In this document: one piece after another, positions 17,992 through 25,724 of the stretch | Layout of the letters: every line of letters begins with the position of its first letter | Numbering within the stretch: position 1 is the stretch's first letter | DNA from: Streptomyces cinerochromogenes | GTDB taxonomy: Bacteria; Actinomycetota; Actinomycetes; Streptomycetales; Streptomycetaceae | Assembly: GCF_014648635.1 (NCBI RefSeq) | Contig: NZ_BMRM01000033.1 | Coordinates: 1 to 64,000, forward strand | Direction: 5' to 3' | Length of the DNA: 64,000 nucleotides | Notes under the pieces: generated by a model | Databases searched by the model: none | What the model was told of the DNA's origin: nothing | Seen by the model: only the letters and a program-made list of their open reading frames with translations | Position numbers and translations under genes: made by a program

Positions 17992-18865
17992 CCGCCCAGG
18001 CCGACACCGCGCTGCGGGCTCCGGCCAGGCCGCAGATGGAGGTGGGCGGGCAAGCTGGACGCGCGGACAAGGTGACCCCCGGCCGGAGGCAAGGGCGCCA
18101 GGCGACCCCCGCCGGAGCTGGTGAGCCAGGTGTCGGCCGCGGTGGCCCGCGCGCGCGTTTCACGACGCCGGTTCCGGGCGAAGCCAGCCGCGCACCGAGA
18201 GCCACGCGGGCGGGAACCGGGAGCGGTCCGCTCCCTCGATCCGGCAGCTGGAGGTCGGTCTCCAGGTCGTCGCCGAGGCCCTGGGCTGGAACATCCACTA
18301 CTGAGCGGGATGCGGGGCTGGCACCGGTGGTCCATCGCGGCCGAGGGGTGAGGCTTGGTCCTCGCCCCGCCTTCCAGCGCGACAAGCCCCTCCGAGCGCT
18401 CGAGGCGCCACAGGTCGGCCCCGGCGCTCTCCCGCTGCTCCGGCCGGGCCGCAGCGGGCAGCGCGCGTCGCGGTGCGGCTGCGGGGATCACTTCCACGGC
18501 CGTGCCGCGTCCGCGCGCCGCTGAGGCCCGCTGCCACTCCACGTTGTCGGCGAGCGGCCGAGGCCGGGCCATCGCGGCGCCGGTCACCAGGCGGAGAGAC
18601 CCGGCGGGCGCAGGCGGGGCCGTCGCCCGGGAGCGAGCAGGCACTGCCGGGCGGGCCCCGCGGACGCTGCTGTCCCGGCTCGGGGGTTACACGGAACGGG
18701 AGCCCTCCGTCCATCTTCCTCGCCGCACGCCCGGACACACAGCCAGTGCCCGGGTCCGGCAGCTGCAGCGCCCTGGCGTGCAGCACGGCACGGGCTTGAT
18801 GTGGCTCTCGTGCATGGGCCCCGTCCCCGGCGCCGGGCATCAGGTCGCTCAGTGCCCTCTCGGGT
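17992..18865. other. Intergenic stretch, decayed sequence
   Basis: No intact gene. Near 18235-18305 a short frame ends with SIRQLEVGLQVVAEALGWNIHY and a stop, which resembles the tail of a small regulator or a decayed HTH protein. From 18866 the duplicated antitoxin/toxin/kinase block begins. Confidence 0.35.
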
Positions 18866-19063
18866 ATGGGACGTGCGCGGGTCGCGGGACTACCGGCCGC
18901 TCGGGACCGGCTGGCCCAGCTGGTGGCCGAGCGGGCCGAGCTGGCGCGCGCCGAGCTCGCCTCCGCTCTCGGCAGCGCGCCGAGCCCGGAGGCCGAGGCG
19001 AAGGCCCGGGCGCTGCTGGAGCGCCTGGGTGCCTCCTCGCACGGTCCGCGGGCGGCCGCGTAG
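18866..19063 (+). pseudogene. Decayed copy of RHH-like antitoxin
   Basis: The protein from ATG 18866 matches the antitoxin at 6046 (ARDRLAQL, ERAELARAELASALGSAPSP, SHGPRAAA). It lacks about 24 residues between two GCCGAG repeats, removing the HGTTIRSLVEDLA helix. The deletion between short direct repeats suggests slippage or recombination. It still overlaps the next start (TAGTG). Confidence 0.75.
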
Positions 19064-19452
19064 TGGCGGGGATCGCGGTCGATCCTGGACCACACGACCG
19101 CGGGGGCGCTGTACGACCCGAAGGATCCGTGCAACGAGGCGGTCGCGGCGTTCTACCTGCAGGCCTCCGGCGGACTCGGGGACCTGTACGCGCCGGTGCT
19201 GTCGCTGACGGCCGGCGACGCCGAGCGGCCCGAGCTGCTCGGCTACATCAAGGGGTTGCGGTTCATCCGGATCGAACCCTTCGACACCGACGCCGCAGTC
19301 ACCGCCACCGAGCTGCTGCGGTTCGGGCGCTCATTCGCCGCCGTCCACGCCGCCCGGCCCTCCGCCGCCACCCCAGCGGCCGGTTCCTGCTCACCCTGAC
19401 ACCGAAGGCGTACGCGGGCACCGGCGTCCAGGCCGTCCGCCCCGACCAGTAA
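19063..19452 (+). pseudogene. Decayed copy of PIN-like toxin
   Basis: Near-identical to 6321-6719 but with an extra base in GTCGATCCTGG (copy 1 reads GTCGTCCTGG) soon after the start, and a second indel near 19365-19380. The reading frame is lost twice. Segments LTAGDAERPELLGYIKGLRF and FDTDAAVTATELLRFG remain readable in a shifted frame. Confidence 0.8.
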
Positions 19453-19620
19453 GCGGCGGCTGCCGTCCGTCGCGTTGGCCCAGGTCTGGCGAGCCACGGC
19501 CTGACAGCCGAGAAGGGCCCGGCGCTGCTTCGCCGGGAGCAGCGACGCTCGCACGAGGGCGGTTGCGTTCTCTGTTTCTGACGCGCCCGGCCGCAGGCCG
19601 AGGTGTCTTCCGGAGGAACC

Positions 19621-19952
19621 GTGCAGTTCCCTGTCCTGCCCATCCGTGGGCGGCCTGTCTCCCCCGCGCCGAGGCAGGCCTTCCTGGTTCGGGACGACTG
19701 GGATGACTACAGCTTCAAGACGACTTTCCAGCTGCTCTGTGTCGATCCGCGCGGCGAGGTCAGGGAGCTCGGCGGGTAAAGATCGGCCGGTTCGGCATGA
19801 CCGCGCCGGCCGCCAGTGAGGCCGCATCTGTCATCGCCGCCGTCCTGCGCGACCACCCCGAATCCGCCCAGCACTTCAGCCACATCGCCGGCAACCGCAC
19901 CGCCGCCCCCCGCATACGCCAGGCACTCCACACCAGCCCTGCTAGCAGCTGA
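19621..19952 (+). pseudogene. Internally deleted copy of the 6.9-kb kinase
   Basis: GTG 19621 with GGAGGAACC upstream repeats the first 60 codons of the kinase at 6911 (VQFPVLPIRGRPVSP, RDDWDDYSFKTTFQLL). It then jumps to the last 45 codons (ASVIAAVLRDHPESAQHFSH). About 2 kb including the whole kinase domain is missing, and a stop interrupts the first part (CGGGTAAAG). This completes a duplicated antitoxin-toxin-kinase block. Confidence 0.85.
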
Positions 19953-20046
19953 AGCGGTCGACGCTTCGCGGAGACGTGGAACCCCAGCCCGCGGGTCCTG
20001 ACGAACGGCCAGCAGACCCTGGGCGGTCACGTTCAGCGGTCTTCGT

Positions 20047-21435
20047 TCAGCGGTCTTCGGCTCTTTTGGCGGAGGGGGGAAGCGCCAGGTCCAGCAGGGC
20101 ATCGACGGTCTCGCCGTCCAACTCGCTGTCGAGGTGGAGGGACCGTCGCAGGAGGTCACCGACGTCCCTGGGCTCCAACCCGAGGCGCACGCGGGCGAGC
20201 AGGCAGATCTCGCCGAAGAGTACCGGCGTCCCGCCCGGCTCCCGCAGGATGTACCAGTCAAGGAGCTTGACGACGTCCCTCCTGATGTCCCCGAGGGAGA
20301 CACCGGCCCTATTCTTCTTCCCGGCCCGCTCGACGTCTTCGGCGAGGCCTCCGACAACCGCCTCGACCAGCGTGGTGCGCAGGGCCGCGACAGGGATGAA
20401 GCCGTTGGTGTCATCGCTGAGGGCGACCGCGGGCCACCAGGCGAGCTGCGCAGCGGACTCCTCAGGTGTCGTCTTGCCTCGCTTGAAACCGCTCTTTCGC
20501 TGGGGGCTGTCCGGGTCCTTGAGGACGTCGCTGATGATCTTCGTCAGGCGGTTGTGGTCGGCGACAAGGCCGCGGGGCTGCTGGGTACCGAATGCCGTCG
20601 TCGCGGACAGGAGCGTCTGCGGTCCGTGAACCCTGCGGTGCTGCTCGGCCCAGTCGCGGGCCACGGGTTCGGACCAGCGCGGGCCCTCGGCGGTTTCGGT
20701 CTGGGGAACAGGCAGTTTGCTGCGCCCGTACTTCGGGTCGGGCAGGTCGTCAGGTGCCAGTCCCGCGATCTGCGCCAGGCCCGTTCGGTCGACGAGGCGA
20801 GCCGGTTGGAGTTCCGGGGCCCGCAGGTCGATGACGCATCGGTCGAGCGGCAGGGCGCCGGGCCGGCGGGACGCGGCCCACAGGGCGAGATGATCGCGCC
20901 AGTGGGGCAGTGGTTCATCCAAAGCGGTGAAGTCCGCGATCTTCATGATCCGGGCGTTGCCCGGTTCTCCCGGGTGGGTCAGGAGGTCTGCGGCCGTGAC
21001 GGTGACGGCGTCCTCCACCGGGCGGGCGTCGTAGTTTTCGTAGGCGCGGTCGACGACCTGACCCGGCCGGTGCCATGCGGTTCCGTCCCACCAGTAGCCG
21101 CCGTGCCGGTAGAGGAACCCGTTGCGCCCGTACGTCCAGTCGTGGTGCAGGTCACTCATGTCCTGGTCGCGGATCAGCAAGACGGTGCGGCCGTACGTGG
21201 GGTGCTGGTGGACAGCCCACGCGTAGGCGCGGTTCTTCGTTTCGGTCGTGAAGGCCACCCATCCCCCGTCGGGTAAGGGATCCGTGCGCCCCCACAGCCC
21301 TTCGCCCTGGTTGCGGCCGGTCCGCTCGATCGCGTCGGGGTTGTCCAAGGGCAGCCGCTCGTCGTTGATGAACGGCAGTCCCGGAACCGGGTGATCGCTA
21401 CGCAGTCCATTGGCGACCGGCTGAATCCAACTCAT
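20047..21435 (-). CDS. Hypothetical protein (462 aa)
   Basis: ATG 21435 has GGAGGGGG five bases upstream, fixing the start. The N-terminal 200 residues are aromatic-rich (HHDWTYGRNGFLYRHGGYWW). A central helical region and a C-terminal ALLDLALPPSAKRAED tail follow. There are no transmembrane segments or known catalytic motifs. The size, single-gene unit and strong ribosome site indicate a real, expressed gene of unknown function. Confidence 0.7.
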   Translation of the reverse strand: MSWIQPVANGLRSDHPVPGLPFINDERLPLDNPDAIERTGRNQGEGLWGRTDPLPDGGWVAFTTETKNRAYAWAVHQHPTYGRTVLLIRDQDMSDLHHDWTYGRNGFLYRHGGYWWDGTAWHRPGQVVDRAYENYDARPVEDAVTVTAADLLTHPGEPGNARIMKIADFTALDEPLPHWRDHLALWAASRRPGALPLDRCVIDLRAPELQPARLVDRTGLAQIAGLAPDDLPDPKYGRSKLPVPQTETAEGPRWSEPVARDWAEQHRRVHGPQTLLSATTAFGTQQPRGLVADHNRLTKIISDVLKDPDSPQRKSGFKRGKTTPEESAAQLAWWPAVALSDDTNGFIPVAALRTTLVEAVVGGLAEDVERAGKKNRAGVSLGDIRRDVVKLLDWYILREPGGTPVLFGEICLLARVRLGLEPRDVGDLLRRSLHLDSELDGETVDALLDLALPPSAKRAEDR

Positions 21436-21875
21436 AGTGCCCCCTCCGATGCGGCATCCCCAGCGTCCCGGACACCTGAACCCGGACACGCTCCCCCCAT
21501 CCCTGCGACACGGCGGACACCGCCAAACGCGAATAGCTGGACCGGCTGTCACCGCGCATGAGGGTACGGGGCCCACCCGCGCGCCTGATCGACGGAGCCG
21601 CGCCTCGGTGGCTTCCCAAGCGGGCGGCCCTGTGAACGCCCGGCCGCGCGACGCGAAGGCCCCACAGCTACCAAGCCGCCGGTCAGTCGGCCCGGGTGAC
21701 GGCTGGCCGTCCGGTGCAGCCCCGACCTGGTCGAATGCACACCGTTCAACACTGCTTGGAGGCAACCGGCTGACGGCACCGCCACCGGGTCCCGTCAGGC
21801 AAAGGCCTGTCACCGCTCTGCCCGAGCGGCCTGCTCCCGCGGCCTGGCCCTGGGAAGCGGTGGCAGGCTTTGGCC
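21436..21875. other. Intergenic stretch
   Basis: Frames here are overlapping, arginine/proline-rich and without domains. It separates the 462-aa gene from the convergently ordered Doc-like toxin gene. Nothing further is seen. Confidence 0.3.
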
Positions 21876-22253
21876 TCAGGTGGTGGTGGGCCAGGTCCGC
21901 AGCAGAGCGGCGATCTTCCCCGCGGTGCAGGCGGGGTCAAGGAGCAGGTCCTTCAGAGCGATGGCGTCCTCACGGCCAGGCTTGACCGAAATGCCGGCGG
22001 CTTCGAGATACATGACGCCGGACGCGGCGGCGACGGCCATGTTGGAGCGCTCCAGCCAGCGGCACCGGCCCAGTGTGTGCACCAGGGCGGCGGCTTTGGC
22101 GTAGGGGCCGCCGTAGACGGGCTGCTCGAAAATCTCGGCCCGGTGGCGGGCGACCGCCGAGACGGGAACGCCGTAGTCGTCGGGGGCCGGGTCGTCCGCG
22201 CCGGCGGCCTCGGCGACTTGCAGGATCCAGGGAACGTCGATGTGCAGGTCCAT
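21876..22253 (-). CDS. Doc/Fic-like toxin with degenerate Fic motif (125 aa)
   Basis: The protein has the layout of Doc toxins: an early DYGVPVSAVARHRAEIF segment, then YAKAAALVHTLGRCRWLERSNMAVAAA. In Doc the last part should read HPFxDGNKR; here the catalytic histidine and glycine are replaced (CRWLERSN), so the adenylyl- or phosphotransferase activity may be lost. ATG 22253 overlaps the antitoxin stop by one base (TGATG). It lies in an operon with the RHH-like antitoxin. Confidence 0.65.
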   Translation of the reverse strand: MDLHIDVPWILQVAEAAGADDPAPDDYGVPVSAVARHRAEIFEQPVYGGPYAKAAALVHTLGRCRWLERSNMAVAAASGVMYLEAAGISVKPGREDAIALKDLLLDPACTAGKIAALLRTWPTTT

Positions 22254-22492
22254 CAGGCCGCGTGTGCTCCCCGGGGTGTCTGCTGGGCTTGTTCGGCCTC
22301 GTCGAAGACGGCCTGGTGTTCGGCCAGGAAGCGTGCGGCCGCGTCCACCGCTCGGGCGCGCAGGCCGCTGGCATCGTCCTGTACCAGCCGGGCGAGGTAG
22401 TCCCCGATGCTCAGTCCCAGGTCGGCGGCGCGCTTCTTCGCGAGTTCGGCAACGTCCTCATCCACGCGCGCGCCCAGTTGTGTCTTCGCCAT
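22253..22492 (-). CDS. RHH-like antitoxin of Doc-type pair (79 aa)
   Basis: ATG 22492. The sequence MAKTQLGARVDEDVAELAKK then ADLGLSIGDYLARLVQDD is a clear ribbon-helix-helix fold, followed by a helical tail ending in QTPRGAHAA. A perfect 16-bp palindrome at 22501-22516 lies immediately upstream of the start codon and is the expected autoregulatory operator. The gene order antitoxin-toxin and the one-base overlap support a toxin-antitoxin unit. Confidence 0.78.
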   Translation of the reverse strand: MAKTQLGARVDEDVAELAKKRAADLGLSIGDYLARLVQDDASGLRARAVDAAARFLAEHQAVFDEAEQAQQTPRGAHAA

Positions 22493-22500
22493 ACCGCTAT

Positions 22501-22516
22501 GGTAACAGCTGTTACC
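22501..22516. promoter_or_regulatory. Perfect palindromic operator GGTAACAGCTGTTACC
   Basis: A perfect 16-bp palindrome located 8 bases upstream of the antitoxin ATG (minus strand). Binding of the RHH antitoxin here would shut off its own promoter. The binding protein is inferred from position. Confidence 0.75.
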
Positions 22517-22701
22517 GGAATGGAGGGGCCGTCGCCGGAACGCCGGCCCCCGTCCAGTGCCCGTCGAAGAGGGCGGGGCGACCCCAGCCCGGCGCTTGAG
22601 GGACCCCCGGTCTTGGCCGCCGCCGACCCGGGTGGTCACGACCGGCCAGGAGGGGGCCGCGGGCGGGCGCGGCCGGACCGGCGACGCCGCGGAGGCCGGC
22701 C

Positions 22702-23058
22702 TCACCCGGGAAGATGCCCCATCCATGTCTCCAGAGTTGCTGCCATCGCCCGCAGCTCGTGAATGAGTCCCGCGACGTCGTCCCGGCTGGACAGCCGACC
22801 GTCCTCGCCGGTCACCTCGACCTCGATATGAGGCGGCTGCGGTGCGCCGTTGGGAGATCCGCCGGATGTCAGGGTCAGCATGAACTCCAGCCAGCCCGCC
22901 CGGCCATGCCGGGGAACGGCAAGGCCCGGCCCCATCACCATGTGCACAACGCCCTCGAGAAACGCGACACCTGTGTCTGCTTGGTGCTTCCAGTCGCACC
23001 AAGCAGGGCACGTGAAGGGCGGAAGGGCCGGTTGCGCAGTGGCAGTGTCCACGATCAT
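22702..23058 (-). CDS. DUF6907-like protein (118 aa)
   Basis: The sequence FTCPAWCDWKHQ followed by VVHMVMGPGLAV and later IEVEVTGEDGRLSSRDDVAGLIHELRAM has the CPAWC-x-H signature and final helix of the actinobacterial DUF6907 family (small, function unknown). It lies between the antitoxin and the helicase on the same strand and is a stand-alone small gene. Confidence 0.65.
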   Translation of the reverse strand: MIVDTATAQPALPPFTCPAWCDWKHQADTGVAFLEGVVHMVMGPGLAVPRHGRAGWLEFMLTLTSGGSPNGAPQPPHIEVEVTGEDGRLSSRDDVAGLIHELRAMAATLETWMGHLPG

Positions 23059-23160
23059 GCATCCCGCCTGTTGCGCCGCTGACCGCGCCGGGAGGCACGC
23101 CGGACGCTGCGGCGTGAGCGACGGAGCGGCGTGGCCACGGCTGAGCGCATCGGGCCGGAA

Positions 23161-25596
23161 CTACACAAGGGCCGCTGGAGCAGCGTTCTCGTCGGTCCAG
23201 TCTCCGTCGAAGAGGGCGTCGACCAGGCGTACGTGGTGGTCGGGGAGCTGGCCGGTGCGGTGCTTGGTGCGGGCCTTGGCGAGCCAGGCGCCGATCCTGA
23301 CGGTGTCGCCGTCGACGCGGATCGTCTCGCGGGCGGAGGGAATGCGGCCTTCGCGGTGCAGGAAGAGCTCCAGGAGCTGAACGGTCTGGGCGAAGGTGCG
23401 GCGGGTACGGGGGGCGGGGGCGAGCGGGTTGGCCTCGGGGGTGAGGCCGAGGGCGGTCATCAGCTGCTGCTGACCATCGGTGAGAGCTTGCCAGGTGGTG
23501 AGCTGGCGGTGCAGCCAGGAGCCGATCTTCACGCCGCCGAGCTGGGTGTCGCGGGTGAGGGCGGCGGGGTCGGCTCCGGTGGCGAGGTGGGCGCGCAGCA
23601 GGTGGTATTTGCGGTGCCAGTCCGCTCCGTGCGGCAGACGCCAGTCGGCATCGAGGGTAGTGAGGGCGTCGGCGCGGGCGGGGCCGAGTTCGCCCTTGGT
23701 GGCGAGGTGGCGTTGTTCGGCGAGCCAGGCACCGACGGGGGTGGTGGCGGGGGCGGCGAGGTGGCCGTGGGTGCGGTGGTAGTCGGCGGCCGCGGCGAGG
23801 CGGGCGCGCCAGGCAGCGTCGTGCTTGTCCCAGATCATGCCGAGGGCGTCGAGTTCGGCGATCCAGTCGGCTTCGAGGCGGCCGGCTTTCGCGGCGTCGC
23901 GCATGGTGGTGATGAAGGTGCCGAGCCGGTAGCCGGTGGGGTCGGTGTAGTCGGCGGGGACGTCGAGGTGGCCGTACTCGTCGCGGTAGGAGCGGGCGGC
24001 CGCGAGCCCGAGGCGACGGGAGCGGGAGACGGCCGGGTCGCGAGGGTCGAAGGAGATGAGGTCCATCGCCTGGGCGATGCGCTCGGGATGGACGGTGAAG
24101 TCGAAGTGCCAGCGCCGGGCGATGACATCGCTGGTCTCCTTGGGTAGCCGGTTGGCCTTGTCGGGGAGGCGTTCGAGGATGCGGTGGTCGTGGCTGGCCA
24201 GCGCGCAGGCGATCGCCCACACCGGCTCATACGCGGTGCCCAGGATGTTCTCGCCATCGGCGCCCGGCGGGATGTAGACGGGGACGACCAGGGAGGCGGT
24301 CTTGCCGGAGACGTCCAGGCGCAGGGCGCGGCCGAGGGCCTGGACGCAGCGGATGACGCTGCGGGTGGGGTCGGCGAAGACGATCGCGTCGACGGAGGGG
24401 ATGTCGACACCTTCGGCGATTAGCTTCGAGTTGGCGAGGATCGCGGTGTCGGCGGCGGCGAAGCCGGCGAAGATGCCGGCGCGCTGGGCGGGGGTGTGCT
24501 CGCCGTGGGCGAAGAACAGTTGGGGGGTGATGTCCGGGACGAGGCCGGGGTCGGTGCGGGTCAGCAGGCGCAGGGTGTGCGGGAGTTCGCGGGCGAAGCG
24601 GCGGGCGTCGGAGACCAGGTGGAAGTAGACCAGGACCTTCTTCAGGCCGTGCTCGGTCATGGCGCGCAGGACGGCCAGGTGCAAGGCGGTCGTGCGTAGC
24701 GCGCCGTCGTCCTTCTCCTGCCGGGACATGGCGGCGCCGGTGGCCGTGGTGCCGGGGGCGGGCAGGTTCAGGCGGCGGCGCAGGTCGGTGTCGGTGAGGG
24801 TGGGCACCACGATGCGGTAGTCCGCGGCCCGGCCGTCCGCCACAGCCCTCGCGAGGGGGTATTCGACGACCTTCTTGCCGTAGACGGCCTCGTTGTCCAT
24901 GGAGTTGGCGAACGCGTCGACGTCCGGGCCGGCCGGGCGTCGGCGGCGCGGGCGGGTGGTGTCGGCCGACTCCGCCAGCTCGGGCGCGGCGAAGATGCGG
25001 GGCGTGGCGGTCATGTAGAGGCGGCGGTCGGCGCGGATGCGCTGCGCGTCGTTGGCGATGGCCCACTTCTTGTCCGAGCGGCCCGCGATCCGGTGCGCTT
25101 CGTCCATGACCGCGAGGTCGAACGGCGGGACGTCGTACCCCGTGTTCTGGGTCTCCTCGATCTTGTTCAGGGAGTCGTAGGTGCAGATCACCGTCAGTGC
25201 CCGGATCTGGTCCTCTGCCTCCCCCACTACCGACATCAGACCGCCCAGCGCGTGCGGGCTGGTGGTCGACATGATCCGGGCGGCGACCATGTCGTCCCGG
25301 CCGGCTGTGTCCAGGGAGGAGACGATCACCATGTGCTCGCCGTGGCCGTCCGCCCGCCAGGCCAGGGCGGTCTGCGCCGCCAGGTCCAGCGTGGGCACCA
25401 CGAACAGCACCAGGCGTGCGTCGAGTTGGTCCGCGACGCGGATGGACACGAGTGTCTTCCCGGTCCCTGTCGCCGACACGAACAGTCCCCGTGTCCCCGG
25501 GCGGCCCAGGTGGCGTACGAGCCGGTTCACCGCGTCCGCCTGATCGGGAAAGAGCCGGGACCGCTCGGAGCGGCCGGGGCGCGGCAGCACAGTCAT
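23161..25596 (-). CDS. Telomere-type DEAD/DEAH helicase with helicase-associated repeats (811 aa)
   Basis: ATG 25596. The N-terminal SF2 helicase core has SATGTGKTLVS (Walker A), VMDEAHRI (DEAH box), YMTATPRI (motif III) and QALGRALRLD (motif VI). The C-terminal half carries at least three helicase-associated repeats of about 65 residues (YRDEYGHLDVPADY, DYHRTHGHLAAPA). Helicases of this type (TtrA-like) sit near Streptomyces chromosome ends and are implicated in conjugal transfer. It diverges from tap with a 128-bp shared control region. Three remnants of related helicases lie at 15.3, 39.7 and 58.96 kb. Confidence 0.85.
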   Translation of the reverse strand: MTVLPRPGRSERSRLFPDQADAVNRLVRHLGRPGTRGLFVSATGTGKTLVSIRVADQLDARLVLFVVPTLDLAAQTALAWRADGHGEHMVIVSSLDTAGRDDMVAARIMSTTSPHALGGLMSVVGEAEDQIRALTVICTYDSLNKIEETQNTGYDVPPFDLAVMDEAHRIAGRSDKKWAIANDAQRIRADRRLYMTATPRIFAAPELAESADTTRPRRRRPAGPDVDAFANSMDNEAVYGKKVVEYPLARAVADGRAADYRIVVPTLTDTDLRRRLNLPAPGTTATGAAMSRQEKDDGALRTTALHLAVLRAMTEHGLKKVLVYFHLVSDARRFARELPHTLRLLTRTDPGLVPDITPQLFFAHGEHTPAQRAGIFAGFAAADTAILANSKLIAEGVDIPSVDAIVFADPTRSVIRCVQALGRALRLDVSGKTASLVVPVYIPPGADGENILGTAYEPVWAIACALASHDHRILERLPDKANRLPKETSDVIARRWHFDFTVHPERIAQAMDLISFDPRDPAVSRSRRLGLAAARSYRDEYGHLDVPADYTDPTGYRLGTFITTMRDAAKAGRLEADWIAELDALGMIWDKHDAAWRARLAAAADYHRTHGHLAAPATTPVGAWLAEQRHLATKGELGPARADALTTLDADWRLPHGADWHRKYHLLRAHLATGADPAALTRDTQLGGVKIGSWLHRQLTTWQALTDGQQQLMTALGLTPEANPLAPAPRTRRTFAQTVQLLELFLHREGRIPSARETIRVDGDTVRIGAWLAKARTKHRTGQLPDHHVRLVDALFDGDWTDENAAPAALV

Positions 25597-25724
25597 GCAG
25601 CGCTTCCTTAACTCGTCGGGAGGCCTTCACGGACACTACCACCGAACGCAATCCGTACGTAGAAAGTGCGCGATATGTACGCCGTAGGTCCGTTCTACGG
25701 GTAGGATGAGGGTGGAGGTGTCCC
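25597..25724. promoter_or_regulatory. Divergent promoter region between helicase and tap
   Basis: 128 bp between two divergent starts. It contains CCGTACGTAGAA (about 25651-25662) and TTCTACGGG (25693-25701), which pair in part as an inverted repeat, plus several GTAC/GTAG steps. AGGGTGGAGGTG before ATG 25725 is the tap ribosome site. The Tap protein has an N-terminal HTH and could bind here, but this is inference. Confidence 0.5.

Noticed and set aside
20134..21276. 380-aa plus-strand frame
   Set aside because: Antisense shadow of the 462-aa gene that has a perfect ribosome site at ATG 21435.
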